Source: Pseudomonas tremae | Lineage (GTDB): Bacteria; Pseudomonadota; Gammaproteobacteria; Pseudomonadales; Pseudomonadaceae | NCBI RefSeq assembly: GCF_001401155.1 | Contig: NZ_LJRO01000079.1 | Coordinates: 20,249-84,248 of the forward strand | Direction of reading: 5' to 3' | Length of the DNA stretch: 64,000 bases | Shown here: in pieces, positions 29,616 through 40,320 of the stretch | Layout: each line of letters starts with the position of its first letter | How positions within the stretch are numbered: the first letter of the stretch is position 1 | The notes under the pieces: model-generated | What the model saw: the letters and a program-made list of their open reading frames with translations, nothing else | Databases searched by the model: none | What the model was told of the DNA's origin: nothing | Program-made: the position numbers and the translations under genes

Positions 29616-30257
29616 ATGTCCCGCAATTCTTATATTCAGCAGAACTCTGACATCCAGGCCGCTGGCGGCCTGGTCCCGATGGTTATCGAGCAGTCCGCCC
29701 GTGGCGAACGCGCCTATGACATCTATTCGCGCCTTCTCAAGGAGCGAGTCATCTTTATGGTGGGCCCGGTAGAGGACTACATGGCCAACCTTATTGCGGC
29801 GCAACTGCTTTTCCTTGAAGCGGAGAACCCGGACAAGGATATCCATCTCTACATCAACTCGCCGGGCGGTTCGGTGACTGCAGGCATGTCGATCTACGAC
29901 ACCATGCAGTTCATCAAGCCAGACGTTTCGACCATCTGTATCGGTCAGGCTTGCAGCATGGGTGCATTCCTGCTGGCCGGCGGTGCCGAAGGCAAGCGCC
30001 ATTGCCTGCCTAACTCGCGGATGATGATTCACCAGCCGTTGGGCGGTTTCCAGGGTCAGGCGTCGGATATCGACATCCATGCCAAGGAAATCCTGCACAT
30101 TCGTCATCGCCTCAACTCGCTGCTGGCGCATCACACCGGTCAGAGCCTTGAAACCATTGAGCGTGATACCGAGCGTGACAACTTCATGAGCGCAGAGCGT
30201 GCGGCTGAATACGGCCTGATCGACTCCGTGATCAACAAGCGTCAAATGCCTGCCTAA
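29616..30257 (+). CDS. clpP: ATP-dependent Clp protease proteolytic subunit
   Basis: 213 residues taking MSRNSYIQQ at 29616 with AGGA 4 nt upstream; an in-frame ATG at 29607 adds three residues and is also possible. The catalytic triad is Ser114 (GQACSMGAF), His139 (MMIHQP) and Asp188 (TERDNF). ClpP forms tetradecamers loaded by ClpX or ClpA. clpX follows 106 bp downstream with its own heat-shock-type promoter. Confidence 0.96.
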
Positions 30258-30301
30258 GCAGCTCAAAATGTAGGGGGTCGGCACAACCGACCGCCTGCGG
30301 A

Positions 30302-30330
30302 CTTGAAAAAGCCCGCAATAGCCTTCATCT
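30302..30330 (+). promoter_or_regulatory. Sigma-32-type promoter of clpX
   Basis: CTTGAAA (30302-30308), 14 bp, CTTCATCT (30323-30330). The -35 is perfect and the -10 differs from CCCCATNT at two positions. Spacing equals that of the lon promoter. Confidence 0.6.
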
Positions 30331-30363
30331 TGTGTTGCAAGCCTACCGGATTGGATCGATCGA

Positions 30364-31647
30364 ATGACTGACACCCGCAACGGCGAGGACAACGGCAAAT
30401 TGCTCTATTGCTCCTTCTGTGGCAAAAGCCAGCATGAAGTGCGCAAATTGATTGCCGGCCCCTCGGTCTTTATCTGCGACGAGTGCGTCGACCTGTGCAA
30501 TGACATCATCCGCGAGGAGGTGCAGGAAGCTCAGGCCGAAAGCAGCGCGCATAAATTGCCTTCGCCTAAAGAAATCAGCGGCATCCTTGACCAGTACGTA
30601 ATTGGTCAGGAACGAGCCAAAAAGGTTCTCGCAGTAGCGGTGTACAACCACTACAAGCGCCTGAACCAGCGCGACAAGAAGAACGACGATGTCGAGCTTG
30701 GCAAAAGCAACATCCTGCTGATCGGCCCTACGGGCTCCGGCAAGACGTTGTTGGCCGAAACTCTGGCCCGCCTGCTCAATGTGCCGTTCACCATTGCTGA
30801 CGCCACCACCCTGACCGAAGCTGGTTATGTGGGTGAGGACGTCGAAAATATTATTCAGAAGCTGTTGCAGAAATGTGATTACGATGTCGAGAAGGCCCAG
30901 ATGGGTATTGTCTACATCGATGAAATCGACAAGATTTCGCGCAAATCCGACAACCCTTCGATCACTCGTGACGTGTCCGGCGAAGGCGTGCAACAAGCCT
31001 TGCTGAAGCTGATCGAGGGTACTGTGGCATCCGTGCCTCCTCAGGGCGGGCGCAAGCACCCACAGCAGGAATTCCTGCAAGTGGACACGCGTAATATCCT
31101 CTTTATATGCGGTGGCGCCTTCTCGGGCCTGGAAAAGGTCATTCAGAACCGTTCCACCCGTGGCGGCATCGGTTTCAACGCCGAAGTTCGCAGTAAGGAG
31201 GAAGGCAAGAAGGTTGGCGAATCCCTGCGTGAAGTCGAGCCTGATGATCTGGTCAAGTTCGGTCTCATTCCGGAGTTCGTGGGTCGTCTGCCAGTGCTTG
31301 CTACCCTGGACGAACTGGATGAAGCTGCTCTCATCCAGATCCTGACCGAGCCGAAGAATGCCCTCACCAAGCAGTACGCCAAGCTGTTCGAGATGGAAGG
31401 TGTGGACCTCGAGTTCCGTACTGATGCGCTGAAATCGGTAGCCCGTCGTGCGCTTGAGCGCAAGACCGGTGCCCGTGGCCTGCGTTCTATCCTTGAAGGT
31501 GTATTGCTCGACACCATGTACGAGATCCCGTCGCAGAGCGATGTGAGCAAGGTGGTGATCGACGAGAGCGTTATCGATGGCACGTCCAAGCCGCTGCTGA
31601 TCTACGAAAACAGCGAGCCACCTGCCAAGGTCGCTCCCGACGCGTGA
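30364..31647 (+). CDS. clpX: ATP-dependent Clp protease ATPase subunit ClpX
   Basis: 427 residues. Zinc-finger ligands Cys16, Cys19, Cys38 and Cys41 (CSFCG...CDEC) head the protein. The AAA+ domain has Walker A GPTGSGKT (about residue 120), Walker B VYIDEIDK, and the pore loop GYVGED. An IGF-type ClpP-docking loop is present as IGF in GGIGFNAE. ClpX unfolds tagged proteins into ClpP. Confidence 0.97.
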   Translation: MTDTRNGEDNGKLLYCSFCGKSQHEVRKLIAGPSVFICDECVDLCNDIIREEVQEAQAESSAHKLPSPKEISGILDQYVIGQERAKKVLAVAVYNHYKRLNQRDKKNDDVELGKSNILLIGPTGSGKTLLAETLARLLNVPFTIADATTLTEAGYVGEDVENIIQKLLQKCDYDVEKAQMGIVYIDEIDKISRKSDNPSITRDVSGEGVQQALLKLIEGTVASVPPQGGRKHPQQEFLQVDTRNILFICGGAFSGLEKVIQNRSTRGGIGFNAEVRSKEEGKKVGESLREVEPDDLVKFGLIPEFVGRLPVLATLDELDEAALIQILTEPKNALTKQYAKLFEMEGVDLEFRTDALKSVARRALERKTGARGLRSILEGVLLDTMYEIPSQSDVSKVVIDESVIDGTSKPLLIYENSEPPAKVAPDA

Positions 31648-31681
31648 ACCACTGCTGTGTGTTTGCGTGTGAAATGACACA

Positions 31682-31708
31682 GAAGGGGGCCCTTGCGGTC
31701 CCCTTTTG
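31682..31708 (+). terminator. Terminator after clpX
   Basis: AAGGGGGCCC, 4-nt loop, GGTCCCCTT then TT. The stem has one bulge/mismatch. Confidence 0.75.
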
Positions 31709-31772
31709 CATTTTTAGCCAGTTCATTCGTCTTGTATGAAGAATCTGATCTTGGCGGGGTGTCTCACTAGAG

Positions 31773-31801
31773 CTTGTTTTTTTTGAACGCTACCCCCATC
31801 T
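31773..31801 (+). promoter_or_regulatory. Sigma-32-type promoter of lon
   Basis: CTTGTTT (31773-31779), 14 bp, CCCCATCT (31794-31801) matches the heat-shock consensus CTTGAAA-N14-CCCCATNT, with a perfect -10. It lies 57 bp before the lon start. Confidence 0.75.
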
Positions 31802-31857
31802 TGGCTTCAAGCTAATTCCATCTGTCCCGGCCGATTGGCCGCTGTAGAGGCGAAATC

Positions 31858-34254
31858 ATGACGACTACTATTGAATTGCCTCTTTTGCCATTGCGTGATG
31901 TCGTGGTTTATCCGCACATGGTTATCCCGCTGTTCGTGGGGCGCGAGAAGTCTATCGAAGCCCTTGAGGCGGCAATGACAGGCGACAAGCAGATCCTGCT
32001 GCTCGCGCAAAGAAACCCGGCTGACGACGATCCTGACGAAAAGGCGTTGTACAGCGTAGGCACCATTGCGACTGTCCTGCAGTTGCTCAAGCTGCCTGAT
32101 GGCACCGTCAAGGTGCTTGTTGAGGGTGAGCAGCGTGGCTCAGTCGAGCGTTTCATCGAAGTCGACGGTCATTACCGTGCCGACGTCGCACTGATCGACG
32201 AGGTTGATGCGCCGGATCGCGAGTCCGAAGTGTTTGTGCGCAGCTTGCTGGCCCAGTTCGAGCAGTACGTGCAGTTGGGCAAGAAAGTCCCTGCAGAAGT
32301 CCTGTCATCGCTCAACAGCATCGATGAGCCCGGTCGCCTGGTCGACACCATGGCTGCGCATATGGCGCTCAAAATCGAGCAGAAGCAGGAAATCCTCGAG
32401 ATTATCGATCTGTCCGCGCGTGTCGAACACGTGCTGGCCTTGCTGGATGCCGAAATCGACCTGTTACAGGTCGAAAAGCGCATTCGCGGTCGTGTGAAGA
32501 AACAAATGGAGCGCAGCCAGCGCGAGTACTACCTGAATGAGCAGATGAAGGCCATTCAGAAAGAGCTGGGCGATGGCGATGAAGGTCACAACGAAATCGA
32601 AGAGCTGAAAAAGCGCATCGATGCTGCCGGGCTTCCCAAGGACGCTCTGACCAAGGCAACGGCCGAGCTGAACAAGCTCAAGCAGATGTCACCTATGTCG
32701 GCCGAAGCGACCGTTGTACGCTCTTACATCGACTGGCTGGTTCAGGTGCCGTGGAAAGCACAGAGCAAAGTGCGTCTGGACCTTGCTCGCGCCGAAGCCA
32801 TTCTTGACGCCGATCACTATGGCCTTGATGAGGTCAAGGAGCGCATCCTCGAATACCTCGCCGTACAAAAGCGCGTGAAGAAAATTCGTGGCCCTGTGCT
32901 GTGTCTGGTAGGGCCTCCAGGTGTGGGTAAAACATCCCTGGCAGAGTCCATTGCCAACGCGACCAATCGCAAATTCGTGCGCATGGCCTTGGGTGGTGTG
33001 CGTGACGAGGCTGAAATTCGTGGTCATCGCCGAACATACATTGGTTCGATGCCAGGAAGATTGATACAAAAGATGACAAAGGTAGGGGTTCGTAACCCGC
33101 TGTTCCTGCTCGATGAAATCGACAAGATGGGCAGCGACATGCGTGGCGATCCGGCGTCCGCTCTGCTTGAGGTCCTGGACCCTGAGCAGAACCATAATTT
33201 CAACGACCATTACCTCGAGGTCGATTACGACCTTTCTGACGTGATGTTTCTGTGTACGTCGAACTCGATGAATATTCCGCCAGCGTTGCTGGACCGGATG
33301 GAAGTCATTCGCCTGCCGGGCTACACCGAAGACGAAAAGATCAACATTGCCGTCAAATACCTTTCGCCCAAGCAGATTCAGGCCAACGGCCTGAAAAAAG
33401 GCGAAATTCAGTTCGACGAGGAAGCGATTCGCGACATCATCCGTTACTACACCCGTGAAGCAGGCGTGCGCGGTCTTGAGCGTCAGATCGCCAAGGTCTG
33501 CCGCAAGGCGGTCAAAGAGCATGCCACGGAGAAACGCTTCGCCGTGCAGGTTACAGCCGACATGCTTGAGCACTTCCTGGGCGTACGCAAGTTCCGTTAC
33601 GGGCTGGCCGAGCAGCAGGATCAGATCGGTCAGGTAACAGGTCTGGCGTGGACGCAGGTGGGTGGTGAGCTGCTGACCATCGAGGCGGCGGTCATTTCGG
33701 GCAAGGGCCAGTTGATCAAGACCGGTTCACTGGGCGATGTCATGGTCGAGTCCATCACTGCAGCGCAGACCGTGGTGCGCAGCCGCGCCCGTAGCCTGGG
33801 CATTCCAGCGGACTTCCATGAGAAGCACGACACCCATATTCACATGCCTGAAGGTGCTACTCCGAAAGACGGGCCGAGCGCTGGCGTGGGCATGTGTACC
33901 GCTCTGGTGTCGGCACTGACCCAGATTCCCGTGCGTGCAGATGTGGCCATGACGGGTGAAATTACCCTGCGCGGTCAGGTGCTGGCGATCGGCGGTCTGA
34001 AGGAAAAACTTTTGGCAGCGCACCGTGGCGGAATCAAGACGGTGATCATTCCGGAAGAAAACGTGCGTGATTTGAAGGAAATTCCTGACAACATCAAACA
34101 GGATCTGCAGATCAAGCCCGTTAAATGGATTGACGAAGTCCTGCAAATTGCGCTGCAATACGCGCCGGAGCCATTGCCGGATGTAGCAACTGATCTGGTC
34201 ACAAAGGATGAAAAACGCGAGTCTGACTCTAAGGACAGAATTAGCACGCATTAA
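31858..34254 (+). CDS. lon: ATP-dependent protease Lon
   Basis: 798 residues, normal LonA length. N-terminal substrate domain (1-300), AAA+ domain with Walker [10 protein letters not shown] (about residue 352) and Walker [10 protein letters not shown], and C-terminal Ser-Lys protease with Ser674 (DGPSAG) and Lys717 (GGLKEK). It degrades damaged and regulatory proteins in the cytoplasm. A heat-shock-type promoter precedes it, and hupB follows. Confidence 0.98.
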   Translation: MTTTIELPLLPLRDVVVYPHMVIPLFVGREKSIEALEAAMTGDKQILLLAQRNPADDDPDEKALYSVGTIATVLQLLKLPDGTVKVLVEGEQRGSVERFIEVDGHYRADVALIDEVDAPDRESEVFVRSLLAQFEQYVQLGKKVPAEVLSSLNSIDEPGRLVDTMAAHMALKIEQKQEILEIIDLSARVEHVLALLDAEIDLLQVEKRIRGRVKKQMERSQREYYLNEQMKAIQKELGDGDEGHNEIEELKKRIDAAGLPKDALTKATAELNKLKQMSPMSAEATVVRSYIDWLVQVPWKAQSKVRLDLARAEAILDADHYGLDEVKERILEYLAVQKRVKKIRGPVLCLVGPPGVGKTSLAESIANATNRKFVRMALGGVRDEAEIRGHRRTYIGSMPGRLIQKMTKVGVRNPLFLLDEIDKMGSDMRGDPASALLEVLDPEQNHNFNDHYLEVDYDLSDVMFLCTSNSMNIPPALLDRMEVIRLPGYTEDEKINIAVKYLSPKQIQANGLKKGEIQFDEEAIRDIIRYYTREAGVRGLERQIAKVCRKAVKEHATEKRFAVQVTADMLEHFLGVRKFRYGLAEQQDQIGQVTGLAWTQVGGELLTIEAAVISGKGQLIKTGSLGDVMVESITAAQTVVRSRARSLGIPADFHEKHDTHIHMPEGATPKDGPSAGVGMCTALVSALTQIPVRADVAMTGEITLRGQVLAIGGLKEKLLAAHRGGIKTVIIPEENVRDLKEIPDNIKQDLQIKPVKWIDEVLQIALQYAPEPLPDVATDLVTKDEKRESDSKDRISTH

Positions 34255-34270
34255 GACTGGACAGGCTTCC

Positions 34271-34299
34271 TTGACAGCTTTTTAGGGCCCTTGTTATAA
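34271..34299 (+). promoter_or_regulatory. hupB promoter
   Basis: TTGACA (34271-34276), 17 bp, TTATAA (34294-34299): a near-consensus sigma-70 promoter about 100 bp before the start codon. Confidence 0.75.
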
Positions 34300-34401
34300 A
34301 GCGGCTCTTTAAAGCAATCACCAGCAAGCCTTCCAGCGCTCGTTTTGCTTAACACCTAAAACTTAGAAACGTACTCAAAAATAGAGATAAGGGGACTTAG
34401 A

Positions 34402-34674
34402 GTGAACAAGTCGGAACTGATTGATGCTATCGCTGCATCTGCTGATATCCCGAAAGCTGCTGCTGGCCGTGCGCTGGACGCAGTGATCGAATCCGTCACT
34501 GGCGCTCTGAAGGCTGGCGACTCGGTTGTTTTGGTTGGCTTTGGTACGTTCTCCGTTACTGATCGTCCTGCTCGCGTCGGTCGTAACCCGCAGACCGGCA
34601 AGACGTTGCAAATCGCTGCTGCAAAAAAACCAGGTTTCAAAGCCGGCAAAGCCCTCAAAGACGCTGTCAACTAA
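34402..34674 (+). CDS. hupB: DNA-binding protein HU-beta
   Basis: 90 residues, full HU length: helical dimerisation part ([16 protein letters not shown]), then the arm motif GFGTFSV with [15 protein letters not shown], and a basic end [17 protein letters not shown] small nucleoid protein that bends DNA without sequence preference. It has its own strong promoter after lon. Confidence 0.97.
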   Translation: MNKSELIDAIAASADIPKAAAGRALDAVIESVTGALKAGDSVVLVGFGTFSVTDRPARVGRNPQTGKTLQIAAAKKPGFKAGKALKDAVN

Positions 34675-34718
34675 GCCTCTCGATGTCTATGCTCGCTGGG
34701 TCGGGTTTTTCCTGGCCC

Positions 34719-34782
34719 GTTAGCGGAGCGGTGGTGCATTCGGTTGCGACACCGAAGGGTTCGAGCCCTCCCGCTTCGTCAG
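34719..34782 (+). other. tRNA-like sequence (degenerate or lacking a D arm)
   Basis: Downstream of hupB lies a tRNA-like series: TTAGCGGAG, an anticodon-like stem TTCGGT / ACCGAA around TGCGAC, a T-arm-like AGGGTTCGAGCCCT, then CCCGCTTCG and TCA. AGCGG can pair with CCGCT at the ends, but no D arm of normal form and no CCA are seen. It is followed 8 nt later by a strong terminator, so the unit may be a small stable RNA. I cannot say it is functional. Confidence 0.4.
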
Positions 34783-34789
34783 TTACGAG

Positions 34790-34818
34790 AAGGCGCATCC
34801 TCGGATGCGCCTTTCTTC
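34790..34818 (+). terminator. Terminator downstream of the tRNA-like sequence
   Basis: AAGGCGCATC (34790-34799) pairs with GATGCGCCTT (34804-34813) around CTCG, followed by a T-rich tract. Confidence 0.85.
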
Positions 34819-34879
34819 TATCCGCTTTCTACCCACGCTCCGCGGTTGGTTAGTCAGTACCACCGTTTTGGGGGACGCA

Positions 34880-36763
34880 ATGCTGCAGAACATCAGGGAC
34901 AATTCACAAGGCTGGATTGCCAAGACAATTATCGGAATCATCGTCGCGTTGATGGCCTTCACCGGCATCGAGGCAATGTTTACCGCTACCAGCAACAAGC
35001 AGAATGCAGCTGAAGTGAACGGCGAGGACATCTCTCAGAACGAGTTGAGTCAGGCCGTTGACATGCAGCGCCGTCAGTTGGCTCAGCAGCTCTCGCAGCA
35101 GTTGGGCAAGGATTTCGATCCTGCATTGCTGGATGAAAAACTGTTGCGTGAATCAGCCCTCAAGGGCCTGATTGATCGCAAGCTGTTGCTGCAAGGCGCA
35201 TCCGATGCCAAATTCACGTTTACCGACGCCGCACTCGATCAGCAGATATTGCAGACGCCCGAGTTTCAGGTGGACGGCAAATTCAGTGCTGACCGTTTCG
35301 ATCAGGTAATCCGCCAGCTGGGCTACAGCCGTATGCAGTTCCGTCAGATGCTTGGCCAGGAAATGCTCATCGGTCAGGTACGCGCAGGTGTTGCGGGCAG
35401 TGCCTTCGTGACCGATGCGCAGGTTGAAGCCTTTGCTCGTCTGGAAAAGCAAACGCGTGATTTCGCCTCGCTGACCCTGCCGGCCGATACGTCTGCAGTC
35501 AAGGTGACCGATGACGAGGTCAAGGCTCACTACGACCAGCACGCCAAGGAATTCATGAGCCCTGAGCAGGTGGTGCTTGATTACATCGAGTTGAAGAAGT
35601 CTTCCTTCTTCGACAAGGTGCAGGTCAAGGACGAGGACTTGCAGGCGGCTTATCAGAAAGAGATTGCCAATCTCTCCGAACAGCGACGTGCCGCGCACAT
35701 CCTGATCGAGGTGAATGACAAGCTCAACGACGAACAGGCCAAGGCTAAGATTGAAGAAATTCAACAGCGCCTGGCCAAAGGTGAAGATTTCGCGGCGTTG
35801 GCCAAGGAGTTTTCCCAGGACCCGGGTTCGTCCAGCAAGGGCGGTGATCTGGGGTACGCTGGCAAGGGCGTATACGACCCGGCTTTTGAAGAGGCGCTGT
35901 ATGCCTTGAACAAGGACCAGGTCTCACAGCCAGTACGTACCGACTTCGGCTGGCACCTGATCAAGCTGCTGGGGGTGGAAGCGCCTTCGGTGCCCACGTT
36001 CGCAAGCCTGAAGGGCAAGCTGACCGACGAGCTGAAGTCTCAGCTGGTTGAACAGAAATTTGTCGAAGTGACCAAGCAACTGGAAGACTCTGCGTTCGAA
36101 TCGTCAGATCTGTCTCAGCCGGCGCAGGACCTGGGCCTGAAGGTTCAGACCACTGCACCGTTTGGTCGTGAAGGCGGTGAAGGCCTGACAGCCAACCGTG
36201 CGGTCATCCAGGCTGCATTCAGCCCTGAAGTGCTGGAAGAAGGCTCCAACAGCAGCACATTGGAACTGGACCCCGAGACCGTTGTGGTTGTGCGCTCCAA
36301 AGAGCACCTGCAACCGCAGCAATTGCCGCTTGCAAGCGTCGCCGACAAGATTCGCGCTCAACTGGTGAAGGAACACGCTACTGCGGCTGTGAAGGCCAAG
36401 GGCGAAGCTCTGCTGGCCGGGCTGCGCGATGGCAAGATTCCATTGGCTGCAAAGCAGGACGGGCGTGAGTGGAAAGTGATGGAAGCGGTTACCCGCAGTC
36501 AGGAGGGCGTTGATCCTGCGGTTCTGCAAACGCTGTTCCGTATGCCCAAGCCAGTTGGCAAGGACAAGCCGGAATTCGCCAGCATTACCGCATCCGATGG
36601 CAGTTTTGTCATTGTGCGTCTTAATGGTGTAAATCAGGCGGCCGTGCCGACCGATGCAGAGAAAGCGCAGTATCGCCGCTTCCTTGCATCGCGCGCAGGG
36701 CAGCAGGATTTTGCGGCGTACCGTGCACAGTTGGAAAGCAAAGCGAAGATCGAGAAGTTCTAA
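34880..36763 (+). CDS. ppiD: Periplasmic folding chaperone PpiD (SurA-N/parvulin type)
   Basis: 627 residues from the ATG at 34880 (MLQNIRDNSQG), with GGGGGA at a good distance; the open frame back to 34805 includes terminator sequence. A single membrane anchor (about residues 15-36) places the body in the periplasm. The parvulin domain (about 260-360) shows RAAHILIE, LAKEFSQDPGSSSKGGDLGYAGKG in parts, and FGWHLIK. It assists proteins leaving SecYEG. Neighbour of hupB as in other pseudomonads. Confidence 0.93.
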   Translation: MLQNIRDNSQGWIAKTIIGIIVALMAFTGIEAMFTATSNKQNAAEVNGEDISQNELSQAVDMQRRQLAQQLSQQLGKDFDPALLDEKLLRESALKGLIDRKLLLQGASDAKFTFTDAALDQQILQTPEFQVDGKFSADRFDQVIRQLGYSRMQFRQMLGQEMLIGQVRAGVAGSAFVTDAQVEAFARLEKQTRDFASLTLPADTSAVKVTDDEVKAHYDQHAKEFMSPEQVVLDYIELKKSSFFDKVQVKDEDLQAAYQKEIANLSEQRRAAHILIEVNDKLNDEQAKAKIEEIQQRLAKGEDFAALAKEFSQDPGSSSKGGDLGYAGKGVYDPAFEEALYALNKDQVSQPVRTDFGWHLIKLLGVEAPSVPTFASLKGKLTDELKSQLVEQKFVEVTKQLEDSAFESSDLSQPAQDLGLKVQTTAPFGREGGEGLTANRAVIQAAFSPEVLEEGSNSSTLELDPETVVVVRSKEHLQPQQLPLASVADKIRAQLVKEHATAAVKAKGEALLAGLRDGKIPLAAKQDGREWKVMEAVTRSQEGVDPAVLQTLFRMPKPVGKDKPEFASITASDGSFVIVRLNGVNQAAVPTDAEKAQYRRFLASRAGQQDFAAYRAQLESKAKIEKF

Positions 36764-36783
36764 TCTCGAAATCCGATCAAAAA

Positions 36784-36813
36784 GAAGGCCGCTCATCGAG
36801 CGGCCTTTTTTTG
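36784..36813 (+). terminator. Terminator after ppiD
   Basis: AAGGCCGCTC (36785-36794) pairs with GAGCGGCCTT (36798-36807), 3-nt loop, then a T-run. Confidence 0.92.
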
Positions 36814-36868
36814 TGCATTGAAGCTGTCCGCGGGAAAGTGCCGCTCGCAAGGAGCGGCGCTTGCCGTC

Positions 36869-37663
36869 TTACTCTTCCATGCTGCCCATTGCAGTGGTAT
36901 TGAAACCACCGTCAACGTACATGATTTCACCGCTGATGCCCGACGCCAGGTCCGAGCACAGGAACGCGCCGGCGTTGCCGACTTCGTCGATGGTCACGTT
37001 GCGGCGCAGAGGGGTCTGCGCTTCGTTGGCAGCCAGCATCTTGCGGAAGTTCTTGATGCCCGAAGCTGCCAGTGTGCGGATCGGACCGGCCGAGACGGCA
37101 TTGACGCGTGTGCCTTCCGGACCGAGGCTGCCTGCCAGATAACGAACGCCGGCTTCCAGGCTGGCCTTGGCCATGCCCATGACGTTGTAGTTCGGCATGG
37201 TACGCTCGGCGCCCAGGTACGACAGGGTCAGCAGGCTGCCGTTGCGGCCTTTCATCATTTCGCGACCGGCTTTGGCCAGGGCCACGAAGCTGTAGGCGCT
37301 GATGTCGTGAGCGATGCGGAAACCTTCGCGGGTGGTGGCGTTGGTGAAGTCGCCATCCAGCTGGTCGCCTGGTGCAAAGCCGACCGAGTGAACGATGACG
37401 TCCAGGCCGTCCCACTTCTTGCTCAGCGCTTCGAAGACCTTGTTGATCTCTTCGTCACTGGCCACGTCGCAAGGGAAGCACAGCTCAGGGCCCGAGCCCC
37501 AGCCTGCTGCGAACTCTTCGACGCGCCCTTTGAGCTTGTCGTTCTGGTAGGTGAAAGCAAGCTCTGCACCTTCACGATGCATGGCGGCGGCGATACCGGA
37601 TGCGATGGACAGTTTACTGGCGACACCGACGATCAGTACGCGCTTACCGGCGAGAAAACCCAT
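36869..37663 (-). CDS. fabI: Enoyl-ACP reductase (NADH) FabI
   Basis: 264 residues, short-chain dehydrogenase fold. The NADH-binding start is [16 protein letters not shown] (residues 6-21). Catalytic Tyr149, Tyr159 and Lys166 lie in [19 protein letters not shown], matching the Tyr-x9-Tyr-x6-Lys spacing of FabI. It does the last step of each fatty-acid elongation round and is the triclosan target in other bacteria. Transcribed away from the npp operon end by 25 bp on the same strand. Confidence 0.97.
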   Translation of the reverse strand: MGFLAGKRVLIVGVASKLSIASGIAAAMHREGAELAFTYQNDKLKGRVEEFAAGWGSGPELCFPCDVASDEEINKVFEALSKKWDGLDVIVHSVGFAPGDQLDGDFTNATTREGFRIAHDISAYSFVALAKAGREMMKGRNGSLLTLSYLGAERTMPNYNVMGMAKASLEAGVRYLAGSLGPEGTRVNAVSAGPIRTLAASGIKNFRKMLAANEAQTPLRRNVTIDEVGNAGAFLCSDLASGISGEIMYVDGGFNTTAMGSMEE

Positions 37664-37687
37664 GTGTTGTTCCTCTTCAGGTTCAGG

Positions 37688-39298
37688 TTAATCGACAGCT
37701 ACCGGCGCCAGAAAGGCGGCCTCCAGCAGCTGCTGTGTATAAGGATGTTGCGGTGCGGCGAAGATTTCCTGCGCTGCACCCTGTTCGACCACTTGGCCTT
37801 GCTTGACCACCATCAACTGGTGGCTCAGCGCTTTGACGACAGCCAGGTCATGGCTGATGAACAAATACGTCAGGTTGTACTTGGTTTGCAGCGAGCGAAG
37901 CAGCTCGACCACCTGGCGCTGCACTGTCCGGTCGAGGGCCGAAGTCGGCTCGTCCAGCAGAATCAGCGCCGGTTTTAGCACCAGCGCCCGTGCGATGGCG
38001 ATCCGCTGACGTTGACCGCCGGAGAACTCATGGGGGTAGCGGTGCCGGGTATCCGGGTCAAGCCCCACCTCCCTGAGTGCTTCGATAATCGCCGTCTGTT
38101 GCTCGGCTGCCGTGCCCATGCCGTGTATCCGCAGGCCTTCGCCGACAATTTCTCCCACCGACATGCGGGGGCTCAAACTACCAAACGGGTCCTGGAAAAC
38201 CACCTGCATCTGCCTGCGCAGCGGACGAATCTGCTGCTGCGACAGGGATTCTAGCGCGTTGCCCTTGAAACGTATGGTGCCCTGGCTGCCGATCAGGCGA
38301 AGAATCGCCAGCCCCAGCGTCGATTTGCCAGAGCCGCTTTCACCTACAATGCCCAGCGTTTGGCCTTCGGGCAGGCTGAAACGGATGCCATCCACCGCCT
38401 TGACGTGATCGACGGTCCGCTTGAGCAGGCCTTTCTTGATCGGGAACCAGACTTTCAGGTCCTCGACTTCAAGCAGCGGTGCTCCTGCAGGATTGGTCGA
38501 TGGGCCGCCGCTGGGCTCTGCGCTTAGCAAAACTTTGGTGTACGGGTGTTGCGGCGACCGGAACAATTCTTCGCACGATGCCTGTTCGACGATGCAACCG
38601 CGCTGCATGACACATACTCGATTGGCTATTTGCCTTACAACGTTGAGGTCATGGCTGATCAGCAGCAACGCCATGCCCAGACGCGCCTGTAATTGCTTGA
38701 GCAATTCGAGGATTTTCAACTGCACGGTCACGTCCAGTGCCGTGGTCGGTTCGTCGGCGATCAACAACTCTGGCTCGTTGGCCAGTGCCATGGCGATCAT
38801 TACACGCTGGCGCTGGCCGCCTGACAGCTCGTGTGGCAGCGCCTTGAGCCGTTTGCGAGGCTCTGGGATGCCTACCAGATCAAGAAGCTCCAGCGTCCGC
38901 TCAGTGGCCGCCTTGCCGGTCAGGCCCTTGTGCAGGCCCAGTACCTCGTTGATTTGCTTTTCAACTGAATGCAGCGGGTTCAGCGAGGTCATCGGTTCCT
39001 GGAAGATCATCGCGATACGGTTGCCGCGAATCGAGCGCAGTTTTTTCTCCTCGACTTTCAGCAGGTCCTGGCCTGCATAGTGAATGGTGCCACTGGGGTG
39101 GCTGGCGATCGGGTAGGGCAGCAGGCGCAGGATGGAGTGCGCTGTGACGGACTTGCCGGAGCCGCTTTCGCCCACCAGCGCCAGTGTCTCGCCACGGCGA
39201 ATGTCGAAGCTGATGTTCTCGACCACACGCTGTCGCGATTCGCCCGTCACGAACTCGACCGCCAGATCGCGGATTTCGATCAGATTGTCATTGTTCAT
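37688..39298 (-). CDS. nppD: NppD/YejF-type peptide ABC importer, double ATPase
   Basis: 536 residues from the ATG at 39296-39298 ([12 protein letters not shown]); the frame stays open into nppC but with no family match. Two complete ATPase halves are fused: Walker [10 protein letters not shown] with signature [12 protein letters not shown] (first half) and GESGSGKST with [12 protein letters not shown] (second half). Both H-loops ([16 protein letters not shown]) are intact. It energises the NppA1A2BCD importer, which in P. aeruginosa takes up peptidyl-nucleoside antibiotics. It is the last gene of the operon; nppC ends 1 nt upstream. Confidence 0.92.
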   Translation of the reverse strand: MNNDNLIEIRDLAVEFVTGESRQRVVENISFDIRRGETLALVGESGSGKSVTAHSILRLLPYPIASHPSGTIHYAGQDLLKVEEKKLRSIRGNRIAMIFQEPMTSLNPLHSVEKQINEVLGLHKGLTGKAATERTLELLDLVGIPEPRKRLKALPHELSGGQRQRVMIAMALANEPELLIADEPTTALDVTVQLKILELLKQLQARLGMALLLISHDLNVVRQIANRVCVMQRGCIVEQASCEELFRSPQHPYTKVLLSAEPSGGPSTNPAGAPLLEVEDLKVWFPIKKGLLKRTVDHVKAVDGIRFSLPEGQTLGIVGESGSGKSTLGLAILRLIGSQGTIRFKGNALESLSQQQIRPLRRQMQVVFQDPFGSLSPRMSVGEIVGEGLRIHGMGTAAEQQTAIIEALREVGLDPDTRHRYPHEFSGGQRQRIAIARALVLKPALILLDEPTSALDRTVQRQVVELLRSLQTKYNLTYLFISHDLAVVKALSHQLMVVKQGQVVEQGAAQEIFAAPQHPYTQQLLEAAFLAPVAVD

Positions 39299-39299
39299 C

Positions 39300-40319
39300 T
39301 TATTTCCTTGGGTCGAATGCATCGCGGGCGGATTCGCCGATGAACACCAGCAGGCTGAGCATGATGGCCAGTACCGCAAAGGCGCTGATGCCAAGCCACG
39401 GCGCCTGCAGGTTGGATTTACCCTGCGCCACCAGTTCACCCAGCGAAGGCGAGCCTGCCGGCAGGCCGAACCCGAGAAAATCCAGAGCGGTCAGCGTGCC
39501 GATGGCTCCGGTCAGGATGAACGGCAGGAAGGTCATGGTCGAAACCATCGCGTTGGGCAGGATATGACGGAACATGATGGCGCCGTTTTCCATACCCAGC
39601 GCGCGTGCAGCGCGCACGTATTCCAGGTTGCGGCCGCGCAGGAACTCGGCACGCACCACGTCCACCAGGCTCATCCAGGAAAACAGCAGCATGATGCCCA
39701 GCAGCCACCAGAAATTGGGCTGCACAAAGCTGGCGAGAATGATCAGCAGGTACAGCACTGGCAGGCCGGACCAGACCTCCAGAAAACGCTGGCCAAGCAA
39801 GTCGACCCAGCCGCCGTAAAAGCCCTGCAAGGCACCGGCGATGACGCCGATGATCGAGCTGAGGATGGTCAGCGTCAGGGCAAACAGGACGGAAATCCTG
39901 AAGCCGTAAATCACCCGTGCCAATACGTCACGGCCCTGATCGTCGGTGCCCAGCAGGTTGTCTCGCGAGGGCGGGGCGGGGGCGGGCACCTTCAGGTCGT
40001 AGTTGATGCTCTGGTAACTGAACGGAATCGGTGCCCACAGCGTCCAGCCATCCTTTGCGGCGAGCAATTCCTTGATATAGGGGCTCTTGTAGTTGGCTTC
40101 CAGTGGGAATTCGCCTCCGAAAGTGGTTTCCGGATAGCGCTCCAGCACCGGGAAGTACCAGCTGCCGTCGTAGCGCACCGCCAGCGGTTTATCGTTGGCG
40201 ATTAACTCGGCACCCAGGCTCAGGCCGAACAGGATGAGGAACAGCCACAGGGACCACCAGCCGCGTCTGTTGGCTTTGAAACGTTCGAAGCGGCGGCGAT
40301 TGAGAGGAGAGAGCTTCAT
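39300..40319 (-). CDS. nppC: NppC/YejE-type peptide ABC importer permease
   Basis: 339 residues from the ATG at 40319 (MKLSPLNRRRFERF), one base after the nppB stop. It is a DppC-like permease with an N-terminal membrane helix (about 21-40), a large periplasmic loop holding WYFPVLERYPE, then five more helices. The coupling loop is VRAARALGMENGAIMFRHILPN. Partner of NppB in the inner membrane. Confidence 0.92.
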   Translation of the reverse strand: MKLSPLNRRRFERFKANRRGWWSLWLFLILFGLSLGAELIANDKPLAVRYDGSWYFPVLERYPETTFGGEFPLEANYKSPYIKELLAAKDGWTLWAPIPFSYQSINYDLKVPAPAPPSRDNLLGTDDQGRDVLARVIYGFRISVLFALTLTILSSIIGVIAGALQGFYGGWVDLLGQRFLEVWSGLPVLYLLIILASFVQPNFWWLLGIMLLFSWMSLVDVVRAEFLRGRNLEYVRAARALGMENGAIMFRHILPNAMVSTMTFLPFILTGAIGTLTALDFLGFGLPAGSPSLGELVAQGKSNLQAPWLGISAFAVLAIMLSLLVFIGESARDAFDPRK

Positions 40320-40320
40320 A

